Origin: Desulfarculus sp.
GTDB lineage: Bacteria; Desulfobacterota; Desulfarculia; Desulfarculales; Desulfarculaceae
Direction of reading: 5' to 3'
DNA: 64,000 nucleotides
NCBI GenBank assembly: GCA_003605055.1
Contig: QZKP01000032.1
Location: 112,194 to 176,193, forward strand
Part shown: piece by piece, positions 48,087 to 56,301 of the stretch
Layout of the letters: every line of letters begins with the position of its first letter
How positions within the stretch are numbered: the stretch's first letter is position 1
The notes under the pieces: model-generated
Database searches by the model: none
What the model was told of the DNA's origin: nothing
What the model saw: only the letters and a program-made list of their open reading frames with translations
Translations under genes and position numbers: made by a program

Positions 48087-48542
48087 GTGTTTATCAAGGA
48101 GGTAGAGCTCTTCCAGGGCCTGGGCTCGGATTTCATGGGCCAGGTCTCTGAGGCGGCCCAGGAGAGGGAGCTGCCGGCCGGGCAGGTCGTTTTTGAACAA
48201 GGCCAGAGCGCGGACAATTTCTACATCCTGGTCGAGGGCGGAGTGGAGCTTTCCATCGAGCAGGAGGGCTCCATCCACTTTTCCCTGAGCACGCCCGGCG
48301 CTGTCTTCGGCTGGTCAGCCCTGGTGGAACCCCACACCTACACCGCCTCGGCCCACTGCTACACGGCCAGCAAGGTGCTGGAGATTGACCGCACCCGCCT
48401 GGAGCACATCCTGGAAAAATACCCCCGGGAGGCCTTATTGGTGATGAAGCGCCTGGCCGGGGTGGTGGGCCAGAGGCTGGTGAAAAGCTATCAGGAGCTC
48501 CTGCGCTCGCGGGCCCGCAGCGAAACGCCGTCCTACGGCTAG
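48087..48542 (+). CDS. Stand-alone cyclic nucleotide-binding domain protein
   Basis: A 151-residue protein consisting of one Crp/Fnr-type cNMP-binding barrel (LFQGLGSDFMGQVSEAAQ, VFEQGQSADNFYILVEGGVEL, TPGAVFGWSALV) and the following helices, without the HTH of a transcription factor. AAGGAGG seven bases upstream supports the GTG start. It may be a ligand-sensing partner of another protein. The classic PRSAA cAMP pocket is not obvious. Confidence 0.88.
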   Translation: MFIKEVELFQGLGSDFMGQVSEAAQERELPAGQVVFEQGQSADNFYILVEGGVELSIEQEGSIHFSLSTPGAVFGWSALVEPHTYTASAHCYTASKVLEIDRTRLEHILEKYPREALLVMKRLAGVVGQRLVKSYQELLRSRARSETPSYG

Positions 48543-48560
48543 GCAGGACTGTAGGCCTTC

Positions 48561-51308
48561 TCAGCGGCCCAGCACCTGCAGCTCTTCCACGGACCAGTAA
48601 TAGAGCGGATGCCCTGCGGTCAGCCGCAGGCGCAGGCGCCTGGCCGCCACCGGCGGAGTCAGGCGATACTCGGCCCGGCCCAGGGGCGCGGCCAGGGGCA
48701 GGTGCCCGCTGAAGGCCATGGGCCCTGCCGTCATGTGGGCCGCGGGTTGCCAGGTGCGGCCGTCCAGGCTGGCCTCCAGGGCCAGGCCGCGGGGGTAGTC
48801 CAGGCGGTAGTGCGAATAACCCAGAAGCAGCCACTCCACCTGGCGGGCGCGGCCCAGGTCAATGCTCAACTCCATGCCCGGCTGCTGGGCCTTGAGGCTG
48901 GTCCAGCGCTCACCCTTGAGCAGGCCGTGGGTCAAGCGGGCCGCCACCTGGGGCAGCAGGGGCGAGGAGACCGCGGCCAGGGGCAGGGGAGAGGGTCGCG
49001 GGACCAGGCCCTGCAGCAGAAACAGGGCAAAGCGGCCCGCGTCCTGGCGCGAGAAGCGCACCCCCCACAGGGAAAGGGCCTGGGCCGTGGCCGCGGCCTC
49101 GCGCTGCAACACGGCCAGGGCGCTGCCCGGCCGCGGGTCTATGGCCATGGGCTCATAGGGGGAAGGCTTTTGAAAGCCGTAGTCGTCAGTGGCGAAGTTG
49201 GCCGGAATTGTCCACACTCGCCCGTTCAGGCGGTGGGCCGCCAGGGCCGCGGGCCAGGCGTCGGCGTACAGGCGCTGGACCTTGAGCCGGATCAGAGCCT
49301 GCAGCAGCAGCTCGCCGCTCCCAGTCCAGGACTCATCCGCCGCCGCCCCGCCCGGGCCCCAGAGCAGCACCTCCTGGGTGCTCCAGGGGTGCTGCGGGTC
49401 CCGGGGCCCCCGGTGGGTGACGCGCACATAGCGCGCCCGGCGGGGCTGGAAAAAGCACTCCACGCGGGGGTAGCGGGCCTTGACCATGGGGTGCGGCCCA
49501 GAGACGTACAGGGGGCCCCAGTAATTGTCTATCTGGCTGACCAGATGGAACACGCGGTCCTCGCCGGCCACCTCCACCCGCAGGCCCGAGGGCACCTGCC
49601 GAAACTCCAGGGGCACCAGGGCCAGGCCGGCCACGGTCTCCAGGCGGCCTAGGTCCAGCACAAAGCCATGGCCCCTTGCGGCCGCACCGCGCAGGGTCAG
49701 GCCGCTGCCCAGATCGCCGTCGCTGAGGACGCGGCCCAGGTCCCGGCCGTTTGTGGCGCGGGCCTGCCAGGCCTGCCGCGGCAAGAGCCGCTCTACGTGC
49801 TGGGGCTGGCCAAAGGCGTGGGCCACCTTGGGATGCTCCACCTTGTAGGGCAGGCCCAGGAACTGGAAGCTGTGAAAGGACATGCCGTAAAAGCCGGGGT
49901 CTGGGTGCGCGTCCACCTGCACGGACACGTAGAGCCGCTTGTCCCGCCAGGGGTCGCAGAACATAGGGCGATCCTGGGCCAGAAAGGCCAGGGCTTCCGG
50001 CTCGCCGGCGTACAGATGAGTGAAGCCGGCCTGGCGCATCTGGGCGATGACCCGGCGCAGGCGAGGCTCCTCCACCCGGCGGTAGGTGTCGCCGTAGGTG
50101 AACATGAACCCGCCCCAGAACCCGGGCCAGCCGGCCAGGTTCACGGCCAGCAGGGCCCCGCCCAGACCGTAGGCCAGCCAGCCTTGCCAGGCGCCCAGGC
50201 GCTGGGCCAGGGCCGCCCAGCAAAAGGGCAGGGCCAGGTAGATGGGCAATACATAGCGCAGGTCCCAGTCGTAAAGCTCGCGGCCGTACAGGGAATCCAG
50301 GAGCACGGCCAGCAAAAAGAAGATGACCAGAATCGGCAGCAGCAGTCCGCGGTCTTGCCTCTGCCGCGCCCGCCACAGGAGCAGGCCGGCGCCCCAGGTG
50401 ACGGCCGCGGCCACTGCCAGATACAAATAGAAAAGGGGCGAGCCCGGCGCGGTGGAGCCCTTGGCCGCGGGCGTGTTGAAGCCCAGCACCAGGGGGAAGG
50501 CGTTGTAGAACCACATCTTGAGGTCCGCGGCCAGGTATCGCCAGGAGAACAGTTCCGCCTGGGAGGCATACTCCCAGCCGTGACGCAGGTTGTAGTAGAG
50601 CAAAGGCGCCGCGCCGGCCAGCGCGCCTACGGCCGCGGCGGCCAGGGGCAGGGGCCGCAGCCGGGTAAGACAGGTGAGGAGCAGAAACACCCCGCAGGCC
50701 GCGATCACCGTGGCGTCCTGCAGATTGGTCCACGCGGCCAGGCCCAGCACCAGGCCCCAACTCAGGGGCAGCCAGAGGCCCCATCGCTCCCGCCGCCAGA
50801 CCTCCAGGGTCAGATAGATGAGCAAGGCGCCGAGGAACAAGCCCATGGGATAGTGGTTGTTGGGCTTGCCGGCGTGGAAGATGGCCAGGGCCGGGGGCAG
50901 GGCCAGATAGGCCAGGGCCACCAGCAAGGCCGGCCGGCTGAAGAAACGGCGCAGGCACAGGTGCAGGACGACCATGCTGGCCAGGCTTAAAAGCGGCGCC
51001 CAGATGTTCAGGGTCAGGGTGCTGGCGCCGAACAGGGCGTAGACGGGCGCTGCCAGATAGCCGTCCAGGGCGCCCATGAAGTCCTGACCCCAGAAGAACA
51101 GAGGCCAGCGGCCCTCCAATACGCCCAGGCCTAACTGGCCGCACACCGCGCCGTCGCCGCTAATGTAGGAGCTGAGCCAGCGCCAGAGGCGGGCCGCCAC
51201 CGCCGCCGCGTAGATGGCGGCCACGGCCGCGCCGTACCAGCTCAGGGATGGCCACCAGGCGCGCCGGGGTTTAGCATCGATGTCCATTCCGGGCAAGGAA
51301 TACTTCAT
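48561..51308 (-). CDS. Membrane glycosyltransferase (GT39/ArnT-like) with two C-terminal discoidin-like domains
   Basis: I start at the ATG at 51308 (MKYSLPGMDIDAKPRR), where AAGG lies upstream; the upstream in-frame extension covers the divergent gene and is spurious. The 915 residues have about ten hydrophobic helices in the first 480, a GT-C-type early loop SYISGDGAVCGQLG and GQDFMGALDGYLAAP. After ~residue 550 come two F5/8-type (discoidin) beta-sandwiches: near 610-740 (LSDGDLGSGLTLRG, GFVLDLGRLETVAGLAL) and 785-915 (GMELSIDLGRARQVEWLLLG, RLRLRLTAGHPLYY). It probably transfers sugars from lipid carriers outside the membrane. Confidence 0.8.
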   Translation of the reverse strand: MKYSLPGMDIDAKPRRAWWPSLSWYGAAVAAIYAAAVAARLWRWLSSYISGDGAVCGQLGLGVLEGRWPLFFWGQDFMGALDGYLAAPVYALFGASTLTLNIWAPLLSLASMVVLHLCLRRFFSRPALLVALAYLALPPALAIFHAGKPNNHYPMGLFLGALLIYLTLEVWRRERWGLWLPLSWGLVLGLAAWTNLQDATVIAACGVFLLLTCLTRLRPLPLAAAAVGALAGAAPLLYYNLRHGWEYASQAELFSWRYLAADLKMWFYNAFPLVLGFNTPAAKGSTAPGSPLFYLYLAVAAAVTWGAGLLLWRARQRQDRGLLLPILVIFFLLAVLLDSLYGRELYDWDLRYVLPIYLALPFCWAALAQRLGAWQGWLAYGLGGALLAVNLAGWPGFWGGFMFTYGDTYRRVEEPRLRRVIAQMRQAGFTHLYAGEPEALAFLAQDRPMFCDPWRDKRLYVSVQVDAHPDPGFYGMSFHSFQFLGLPYKVEHPKVAHAFGQPQHVERLLPRQAWQARATNGRDLGRVLSDGDLGSGLTLRGAAARGHGFVLDLGRLETVAGLALVPLEFRQVPSGLRVEVAGEDRVFHLVSQIDNYWGPLYVSGPHPMVKARYPRVECFFQPRRARYVRVTHRGPRDPQHPWSTQEVLLWGPGGAAADESWTGSGELLLQALIRLKVQRLYADAWPAALAAHRLNGRVWTIPANFATDDYGFQKPSPYEPMAIDPRPGSALAVLQREAAATAQALSLWGVRFSRQDAGRFALFLLQGLVPRPSPLPLAAVSSPLLPQVAARLTHGLLKGERWTSLKAQQPGMELSIDLGRARQVEWLLLGYSHYRLDYPRGLALEASLDGRTWQPAAHMTAGPMAFSGHLPLAAPLGRAEYRLTPPVAARRLRLRLTAGHPLYYWSVEELQVLGR

Positions 51309-51488
51309 ATACAACCTTTGCCGGACAACCGCGGGCCATGTCCGGACCCGGCCCGAAGGTCTCGGGTAAGCGAACAAAATCGCCTGCAACCTTCTATCTT
51401 TAGCAAAAATACGTAGTTCCATGCTATGCTGATTGAAATCTGTTTTCAATACTGGTTTGCACCTGTTAACGAGCGCCGAGGAGACAAT

Positions 51489-52112
51489 ATGGGCCAACCC
51501 TTGGTTTTGGAAGTCTTTTCCGACTACATCTGACCCTGGTGCTATTTCTGTACCGGGCGTATAGAACGACTGCGCACAGAACAGGGGGTGGATGTCAAGT
51601 GGCTCGCCTTTCCCCTGCACCCGGAAACCCCGCTGGAGGGTCAGACCCTGGAGCAGCTTTTCGCCGGCACGGGCAAGGACATACCCGCCCTGCTGGCCAA
51701 ACTCAAAAAGGCCGCGGAGGCCGAGGGTCTGGCCTTTGGCGACCGCACCCACACCTACAACAGCCGCCGGGCCCAGGAGTTGGGCAAGTGGGCCGAGGAG
51801 CAGGGCCAGGGCGAGGCCTTTCACAGGGCCATGTTCCGGGCCTACTTTGCGCACGGCCGAAACATCGCCGACTATGCGGTGCTGCGCGCCGAGGCCGCGG
51901 CCCTGGGCCTGGACCCGGACGAGGCCCAGCGGGTGCTGGCAGAGGGGGCTTATGCCGCCGCGGTGGACGCGGATTGGGATTATTCCCGGCGCATGGACGT
52001 GCGGGCGGTGCCCACCTTTGTGATGAACGGCCGCGGCCTGGTGGGGGCGGTGCCTTATCAGGATTTGCTCAAGCTGGTGCAAACCGCCCAGGGCGGCGGC
52101 CTGGTGCTCTAG
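51489..52112 (+). CDS. Probable selenoprotein: DsbA/FrnE-like thiol-disulfide oxidoreductase with in-frame TGA
   Basis: The ATG at 51489 has AGGAG upstream and opens LVLEVFSDYI-(TGA)-PWCYFC, in the same frame as the long downstream ORF that ends at 52112. The TGA (51531-51533, codon 15) falls exactly where FrnE/DsbA proteins have the first Cys of CPWC, so it most likely encodes selenocysteine (U-P-W-C). The rest is a normal DsbA-like domain with helical insert and the cis-Pro region VRAVPTFVMNG. A possible SECIS stem, CCTGGTGC with GTACCGGG, lies immediately after the TGA. Without recoding only an N-terminally truncated protein from 51588 would be made, lacking the thioredoxin motif. Length with Sec is 207 residues. 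Confidence 0.85.
51533..51560 (+). promoter_or_regulatory. Candidate bacterial SECIS hairpin
   Basis: Directly after the TGA, CCTGGTGC and GTACCGGG can pair with two G-U pairs around a short pyrimidine-rich loop. Bacterial SECIS elements sit just 3' of the UGA with the apical loop 15-25 bases away; this loop is slightly close, so the exact fold is uncertain. Confidence 0.5.
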
Positions 52113-52120
52113 GGGCGCGC

Positions 52121-52771
52121 ATGACCGGCGTGCCTGCCAGGCCTGACGTGCTGGTGATCGGCGGTGGACGTTTCGGCCAGTTGGCCATACAGCGCCTGCC
52201 CGGCCGGGTGGCCGCGGTGGTGGAGCCTCGGCCCAGCCCAGAGCTGCGTGGCCTGGCTCAGGAGCAAGGTATACGTGTGTTGATCGATGACGGGGCCCGG
52301 GCCCTGGAGCAGGCCTTGGCCGGGCCGGGTCCGTTGGTCTGGGTGGTGCCGGCCCTGCCGCGGCACCTGCTGCTGGACTGGCTGCTGCTCACCTTACCCA
52401 ACGCCCGGCGCCTGGCCCTGTCAACGGGCGTGCTGCCTGAGCTGCCCAGCGTCATGGCCGGGCCAGAGGGCCAAGCCTATCTGAGCCTGGCGGACTTCCA
52501 ATGCCCGGACGACTGCCCGGAGCCAGAGGGTTACTGCACCTCCACGGGCCTGCCCCGGGAGGAGCCGCTGTACCAGGCCCTGGCTGGCCTGGCCGCGCCA
52601 GGCATGCATACGGCCGTGCTGCGCAGCCACCAACTAGCTCCGGGCGTGGGCGGGTACCAGGCCGCAGCGCTGCTGGCCCTGCGCGAGGGCATCCGGGGGC
52701 AGGGCGGGCGCTGGCTGCTGGCCACGGCCTGCTCCTGCCACGGGGTGCTTAATGCGCTAGAAATATGTTAA
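52121..52771 (+). CDS. Rossmann-fold protein of unknown function
   Basis: A 216-residue protein with an N-terminal dinucleotide-binding loop VLVIGGGRFGQLAIQRL. The rest is alpha/beta, with LADFQCPDDCPEPEGYC (three Cys in twelve residues), HTAVLRSHQLAPGVGGYQ and a C-terminal ATACSCHGVLN. Conserved Cys/His suggest a bound metal or redox role. It starts nine bases after the selenoprotein stop and is probably co-transcribed, which makes a redox function attractive but unproven. Confidence 0.75.
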   Translation: MTGVPARPDVLVIGGGRFGQLAIQRLPGRVAAVVEPRPSPELRGLAQEQGIRVLIDDGARALEQALAGPGPLVWVVPALPRHLLLDWLLLTLPNARRLALSTGVLPELPSVMAGPEGQAYLSLADFQCPDDCPEPEGYCTSTGLPREEPLYQALAGLAAPGMHTAVLRSHQLAPGVGGYQAAALLALREGIRGQGGRWLLATACSCHGVLNALEIC

Positions 52772-52980
52772 ATAATAGAATGTTATGTCTATTGATTAAT
52801 TATTAATATGAATAAATATGATTAACGTATTATAATTATAGTATATTATTAATAATAAAAACAGAGAGGGCAGTCGCGCTAAACCTGCACCCCGCAATGA
52901 AGATACCAAATTTTTAATTTTCATTCACAATATGATAGCTTATTTTTTTAACTAAAACTACGAGAAAGACTAGCAACACA
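52772..52980. other. AT-rich intergenic island
   Basis: A 209-base spacer of strongly AT-rich DNA with short A/T palindromes (ATTAATTATTAAT) between GC-rich genes. TATGAT at 52931-52936 is a possible -10 for the HAD gene; no good -35 is seen. Confidence 0.4.
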
Positions 52981-53664
52981 TTGTCATCAAAGATATTTAA
53001 AGCCATACTGTTTGACCTGGACGGCGTGATCCTGGACTCCATGGATCAGCACGCAGCAGCCTGGCTGGAGGTCATGTCTGGCGAAGGCCTCCAGGTGAGC
53101 CGGGAGTTCATCCTGGCGCACGAGGGCTGCCTGGCTCAGGAGGTGCTGGCCAATCTGCTACAGGAACAGGGCAGGGCGCCCGCGCCCAGCGAGGACCTGC
53201 CGGGCTACATGGAAAGCCTGCTGGAGCGCCAGGCCCGCCTGTTCCAGAGCCTGCACGCCGGCCAGGTGCGGCCCTATGCCTCGGCCGAGGCCCTGGTGCG
53301 GGGCCTGTCCCAAAAAGGCCTTTCACAGGCCCTAGTTACCTCATCCCGCCGCGCGCAGGTGGAGCAGTGCCTGAGCCCTGCGCTACGGGCGCACTTCCAG
53401 GTGATAGTCACCCGGGAGGACGTGGCCCAACACAAGCCCCACCCTGAGCCCTATTTAGCGGCCATGGCTGCCTTGGGCGTGGAGGCCGGGCGATGCCTAG
53501 TGGTGGAAAACGCGCCCGCGGGCATCGCGGCCGGCCTGGCCGCCGGCGCCACCTGCTTTGCGGTGTGCAGCACCCTGGGTCCTGAACACCTGAGCCAGGC
53601 CCACGCCGTGTTCCCGGACCTGGCCGCGCTGGCCCAACACCTGGGCCTGAATGGTCAGGGCTGA
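52981..53664 (+). CDS. HAD-superfamily sugar-phosphatase/phosphoglucomutase-like hydrolase
   Basis: A 227-residue HAD subfamily-IA protein. Motif I LFDLDGVILDSMDQH, a helical cap (residues ~18-90), motif II VTSSRR, motif III Lys in HKPHPEPYL and motif IV VVENAPAGIAAGLAAG are all present. The AENA-type motif IV and cap resemble beta-phosphoglucomutase and 2-deoxyglucose-6-phosphatase groups. The start is a TTG after the AT-rich spacer. It overlaps the following TIM-barrel gene by one base, suggesting a shared sugar pathway. Confidence 0.9.
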   Translation: MSSKIFKAILFDLDGVILDSMDQHAAAWLEVMSGEGLQVSREFILAHEGCLAQEVLANLLQEQGRAPAPSEDLPGYMESLLERQARLFQSLHAGQVRPYASAEALVRGLSQKGLSQALVTSSRRAQVEQCLSPALRAHFQVIVTREDVAQHKPHPEPYLAAMAALGVEAGRCLVVENAPAGIAAGLAAGATCFAVCSTLGPEHLSQAHAVFPDLAALAQHLGLNGQG

Positions 53665-54593
53665 TGCAGGTCTGGCTTGGGGCCTGTTCGGTTTTGCCGG
53701 AGCTGCTCTCCGGCCGCCTAACCTGCGCCGAACTTCCTGATCTGGCAGCAAAACATGGGTTCGAGGGCATAGACTGGCTGGACCGGCTGCTGCCATCTTG
53801 GCAGCCTGAGGCCTGGGCCGATCTGGGCCGGGCCTGCGATGAGGCGGGTCTGGGGCCGTGCGGGCTGAACCTGTCCCTGACCTACACCGCGGCGCCAGGC
53901 AGGCTGGAGCGTCAGATTGGCCACCTGGAGCGTCTCCTGGGCCAATGCCATCTGCTGGGGGTAAAGGTGGTGCGCCTGGCCTTGGATTCAGGCGGGCTCA
54001 GTGTCAATAACCTGCTGCAACTCTTGGCTGATATGCGGCCGACCCCGGCCAGACAGGGCCGGCCCCTGGGTCCCTTGGCTCTGGCTGCCTATCGGGGCTT
54101 GAATCGCCTGGGCCTGACCAGCGACAGGGGACGCCGGCCCAGCGCGCCGCCCAGGGCAAGCTGGGCGCAGTTGCAGGCTGCGGCCAACCCATTGCGCCGG
54201 CTGACAAAAATTGCCGGGGGCCTGGGTCTGACCCTGGGGCTGGAGAACCATTGGGGCCTCACCAGCCACGCCCAGGACATCCTGGCGTTGCTGGACCTGG
54301 TAGCCAACGAGCGCCTGGGCGTTTGCCTGGACCTGAACAATTTTTACGAGGATCAGGACGCCTTGGCCCAGGTGGCCGGCCTGGCGCCCAGTGCGGTGCA
54401 GGTGCACTATAAGGCGCGCCTGGCCGACCCCGAGGCCGAGGCGGCAATGCTGAATTATGCCGCCATGTTGGGCCTGTTAAAGGAAGAGGGGTACCAGGGC
54501 GCCTTCAGCCTGGAATGCGAAGGGCCGCGGCCAGGACTGGAGCATGCCGCGGCCGCCGCCCAGGTGCTCAGGCGTCTGTGGCAGGCCGCCTAG
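53664..54593 (+). CDS. Sugar phosphate isomerase/epimerase (xylose-isomerase-like TIM barrel)
   Basis: A 309-residue AP-endonuclease-family-2 barrel: FEGIDWLDRLLPSW, LLGVKVVRLALDSGG, LTLGLENHWGLTSHAQDIL with a metal-site Glu, LGVCLDLNNF with Asp, VQVHYKARLADP with His and AFSLECEG with the last Glu. These fit the usual divalent-metal set. ATG overlaps the HAD gene stop (TGATG). The substrate is unknown. Confidence 0.87.
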   Translation: MQVWLGACSVLPELLSGRLTCAELPDLAAKHGFEGIDWLDRLLPSWQPEAWADLGRACDEAGLGPCGLNLSLTYTAAPGRLERQIGHLERLLGQCHLLGVKVVRLALDSGGLSVNNLLQLLADMRPTPARQGRPLGPLALAAYRGLNRLGLTSDRGRRPSAPPRASWAQLQAAANPLRRLTKIAGGLGLTLGLENHWGLTSHAQDILALLDLVANERLGVCLDLNNFYEDQDALAQVAGLAPSAVQVHYKARLADPEAEAAMLNYAAMLGLLKEEGYQGAFSLECEGPRPGLEHAAAAAQVLRRLWQAA

Positions 54594-54886
54594 TTCCAGA
54601 GGATGGTCTGGCCGGGCGGGATGCTGTCGAGCATCTTAAGCTTTAGCCAGCGGATCTCTATGCCCTGGGGGGTGTTGATGATCACCCTTTGATACGAGAT
54701 GCCGGTCTGGGTGTCCAGCATGAGCAGGCCGCCGTAGGGGTTGGGCGCGGTGAATATCTGGAAGCGGGGCGGGGTGCCGTACAGATACTTGGACTTGCCC
54801 TGGTCCTGCATGGGACCCGCGGCCCAAGCCGACACCGCCATTGACAGCATCAAAAACGCGGCCAGGATCAACCACAGCCTTTTCAC
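54590..54886 (-). CDS. Small secreted protein of unknown function
   Basis: A 98-residue protein with a signal peptide (WLILAAFLMLSMAVSAWAAG, cleavage near AWA-A). The mature ~75 residues read as beta-rich (RFQIFTAPNPYGGLLMLDTQ, SYQRVIINTPQGIEIRWLKL). The ATG has GAGGAGGAA just upstream. Its 3' end overlaps the convergent TIM-barrel gene by four bases. No family recognised. Confidence 0.75.
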   Translation of the reverse strand: MKRLWLILAAFLMLSMAVSAWAAGPMQDQGKSKYLYGTPPRFQIFTAPNPYGGLLMLDTQTGISYQRVIINTPQGIEIRWLKLKMLDSIPPGQTILWN

Positions 54887-55398
54887 GATTCTTCCTCCTC
54901 GGGCCTGAGAATAGGCCTTTCAGGGTTTTCTTTAAGGCGGCCATCAGGCGAAGGCGCCTGGGACTCTAGTAAAAATTTTAAAACAAAAGTGCAGGGGCCG
55001 CGAGGGAATTGTGTGGCGTCTGAGGCCTGCCCAAACGATAGATCGCAGGCGGTCTTCAAGCCGCGCCATGGTCCAAGTCAATATTGGCAAGTAATATTTA
55101 AATTAAAATATCGATGAACATCGTCATCGTTTAATGTTTAATGTAATCTATTTATTAATCTGTATATCTAGCTTATATTTCTATTTAAATATCGTATTAA
55201 ATATCGTAGGTTTTTGTACGGCCAGCCGTGCAAAAAACAGCCGAGCCGCCCCTCCTTAGGGACCATTCTGGCTTAAGCCCAGCCGACTAGCGCCTGGCTA
55301 TGGCTCCATAGCTACGTCGCATAAGGTATATTATGTAAACAATTAAACCGCAGCGGGTAAAAGTTGACTTTGTCTGGCCGCTGGTCTAGACATGCCCC
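54887..55398. other. 512-base AT-rich intergenic region
   Basis: No gene is evident. The middle (about 55070-55250) is strongly AT-rich and holds the tandem repeat described next, plus an inverted repeat (GTTTTTGTACGG at 55210-55221 with CCGTGCAAAAAAC at 55226-55238) that starts with T-runs and ends with A-runs on either strand and so is not a terminator. TTGACT near 55364 with TAGACA 17 bases later could be the patatin promoter but would leave almost no leader. Confidence 0.45.
55185..55208. repeat. Perfect 12-bp tandem repeat TTAAATATCGTA x2
   Basis: Two adjacent identical copies occupy 55185-55196 and 55197-55208. A third imperfect copy (TTAAAATATCGA) is at 55103-55114. The copies sit in the AT-rich spacer upstream of the patatin gene and may be a protein-binding array. 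Confidence 0.65.
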
Positions 55399-56280
55399 AT
55401 GACCAGCCCAGGCCCTAACCCCGCCCTGACCGAGCTCCCCCGGCCCCTAGTGGCGGTGATGTCATCGGGCTTCTTTGGCTTCTTTGCCCACGCCGGATTC
55501 TTGCAGGGCCTGACGGACCTGGGCCTGCGGCCGGACGCCTTTGCCGGCTGCTCCTCAGGCGCGCTGGTGGCCGCCTTTGCCGCGGCCGGGGTCGCGCCCC
55601 AGGACATGCTGGCCATGTTCCAGCGGCTCACCAGGGAGCGCTTCTGGGATCCGCCCCGGGGTCTTTCGCTCATCCGCTGGCTGGTTTCGGGCCTGCGCGG
55701 CCGCTCGGGCTATCTGGCGGGTCAGGCCTTCGAGAACTTGCTGAACGAGTTTTTGCCCGCGGCCCGCTTCGAGGACTGCCAACGTCCCTGCCTAATGGTG
55801 GCACTGGAAATCGGCAGCGGCCGGCGGGTGGTGCTGGACCGCGGCCCTCTGGCCCCGGCCGTGCGGGCCTCGGGTGCGGTGCCCGGCCTGTTCGCGGCCG
55901 TGCCCTGGGGCCAAGACCTGTTGGTGGATGGCGGCTTGGTGGATAAGGCGCCGCTCATGGCCTGTGTGGAGCGTATGAAGCCGGCCAGCCTGGTGGTGCA
56001 TCTGCTGCCCTCAGCCAGCCTGGAGACGCCCTTGGCCGCCACCCTGGGCCGCACCCTGGCGCCCCTGCGCGTGCACGGCCGGGCCGTGGACGCGGCCCGG
56101 CAGCAGGTCTTTCAGGACCAGCTAGAGGCCGTGCGCAAGCGTGGGGTGCGGGTAGTAGAGACTCTAGCCCAAGGCCTGCCCCGCTGCGGCCCTCGGTCCC
56201 TGCAGAGAGGCCCAGCCGCCTTTGCGGCCGCCAGGCGCAACACCCTGGCCCAGCTCGCCGAGGTCTGCCCTACTAACTAA
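55399..56280 (+). CDS. Patatin-like phospholipase (RssA/YchK type)
   Basis: A 293-residue protein with the nucleophile elbow GCSSG (Ser52) and the catalytic Asp in LVDGGLVDKAP, completing the Ser-Asp dyad. The N-terminal oxyanion region is MSSGFFGFFAHAGFLQGL, less glycine-rich than usual. Predicted acyl hydrolase acting on lipids; no signal peptide is seen. It stands between an AT-rich spacer and the convergent DUF116 gene. Confidence 0.9.
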   Translation: MTSPGPNPALTELPRPLVAVMSSGFFGFFAHAGFLQGLTDLGLRPDAFAGCSSGALVAAFAAAGVAPQDMLAMFQRLTRERFWDPPRGLSLIRWLVSGLRGRSGYLAGQAFENLLNEFLPAARFEDCQRPCLMVALEIGSGRRVVLDRGPLAPAVRASGAVPGLFAAVPWGQDLLVDGGLVDKAPLMACVERMKPASLVVHLLPSASLETPLAATLGRTLAPLRVHGRAVDAARQQVFQDQLEAVRKRGVRVVETLAQGLPRCGPRSLQRGPAAFAAARRNTLAQLAEVCPTN

Positions 56281-56301
56281 TTGTGATGATTATGCGAAGA
56301 C

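Noticed and set aside
51309..52082. In-frame upstream extension of the membrane glycosyltransferase (to 1173 codons)
   Set aside because: It lies over the selenoprotein gene in antisense and is not protein-like; the ATG at 51308 has a ribosome site and natural N-terminus.
55210..55238. Hairpin as a terminator
   Set aside because: The stem starts with a T-run and ends with an A-run on either strand, so no 3' U-tract follows it.
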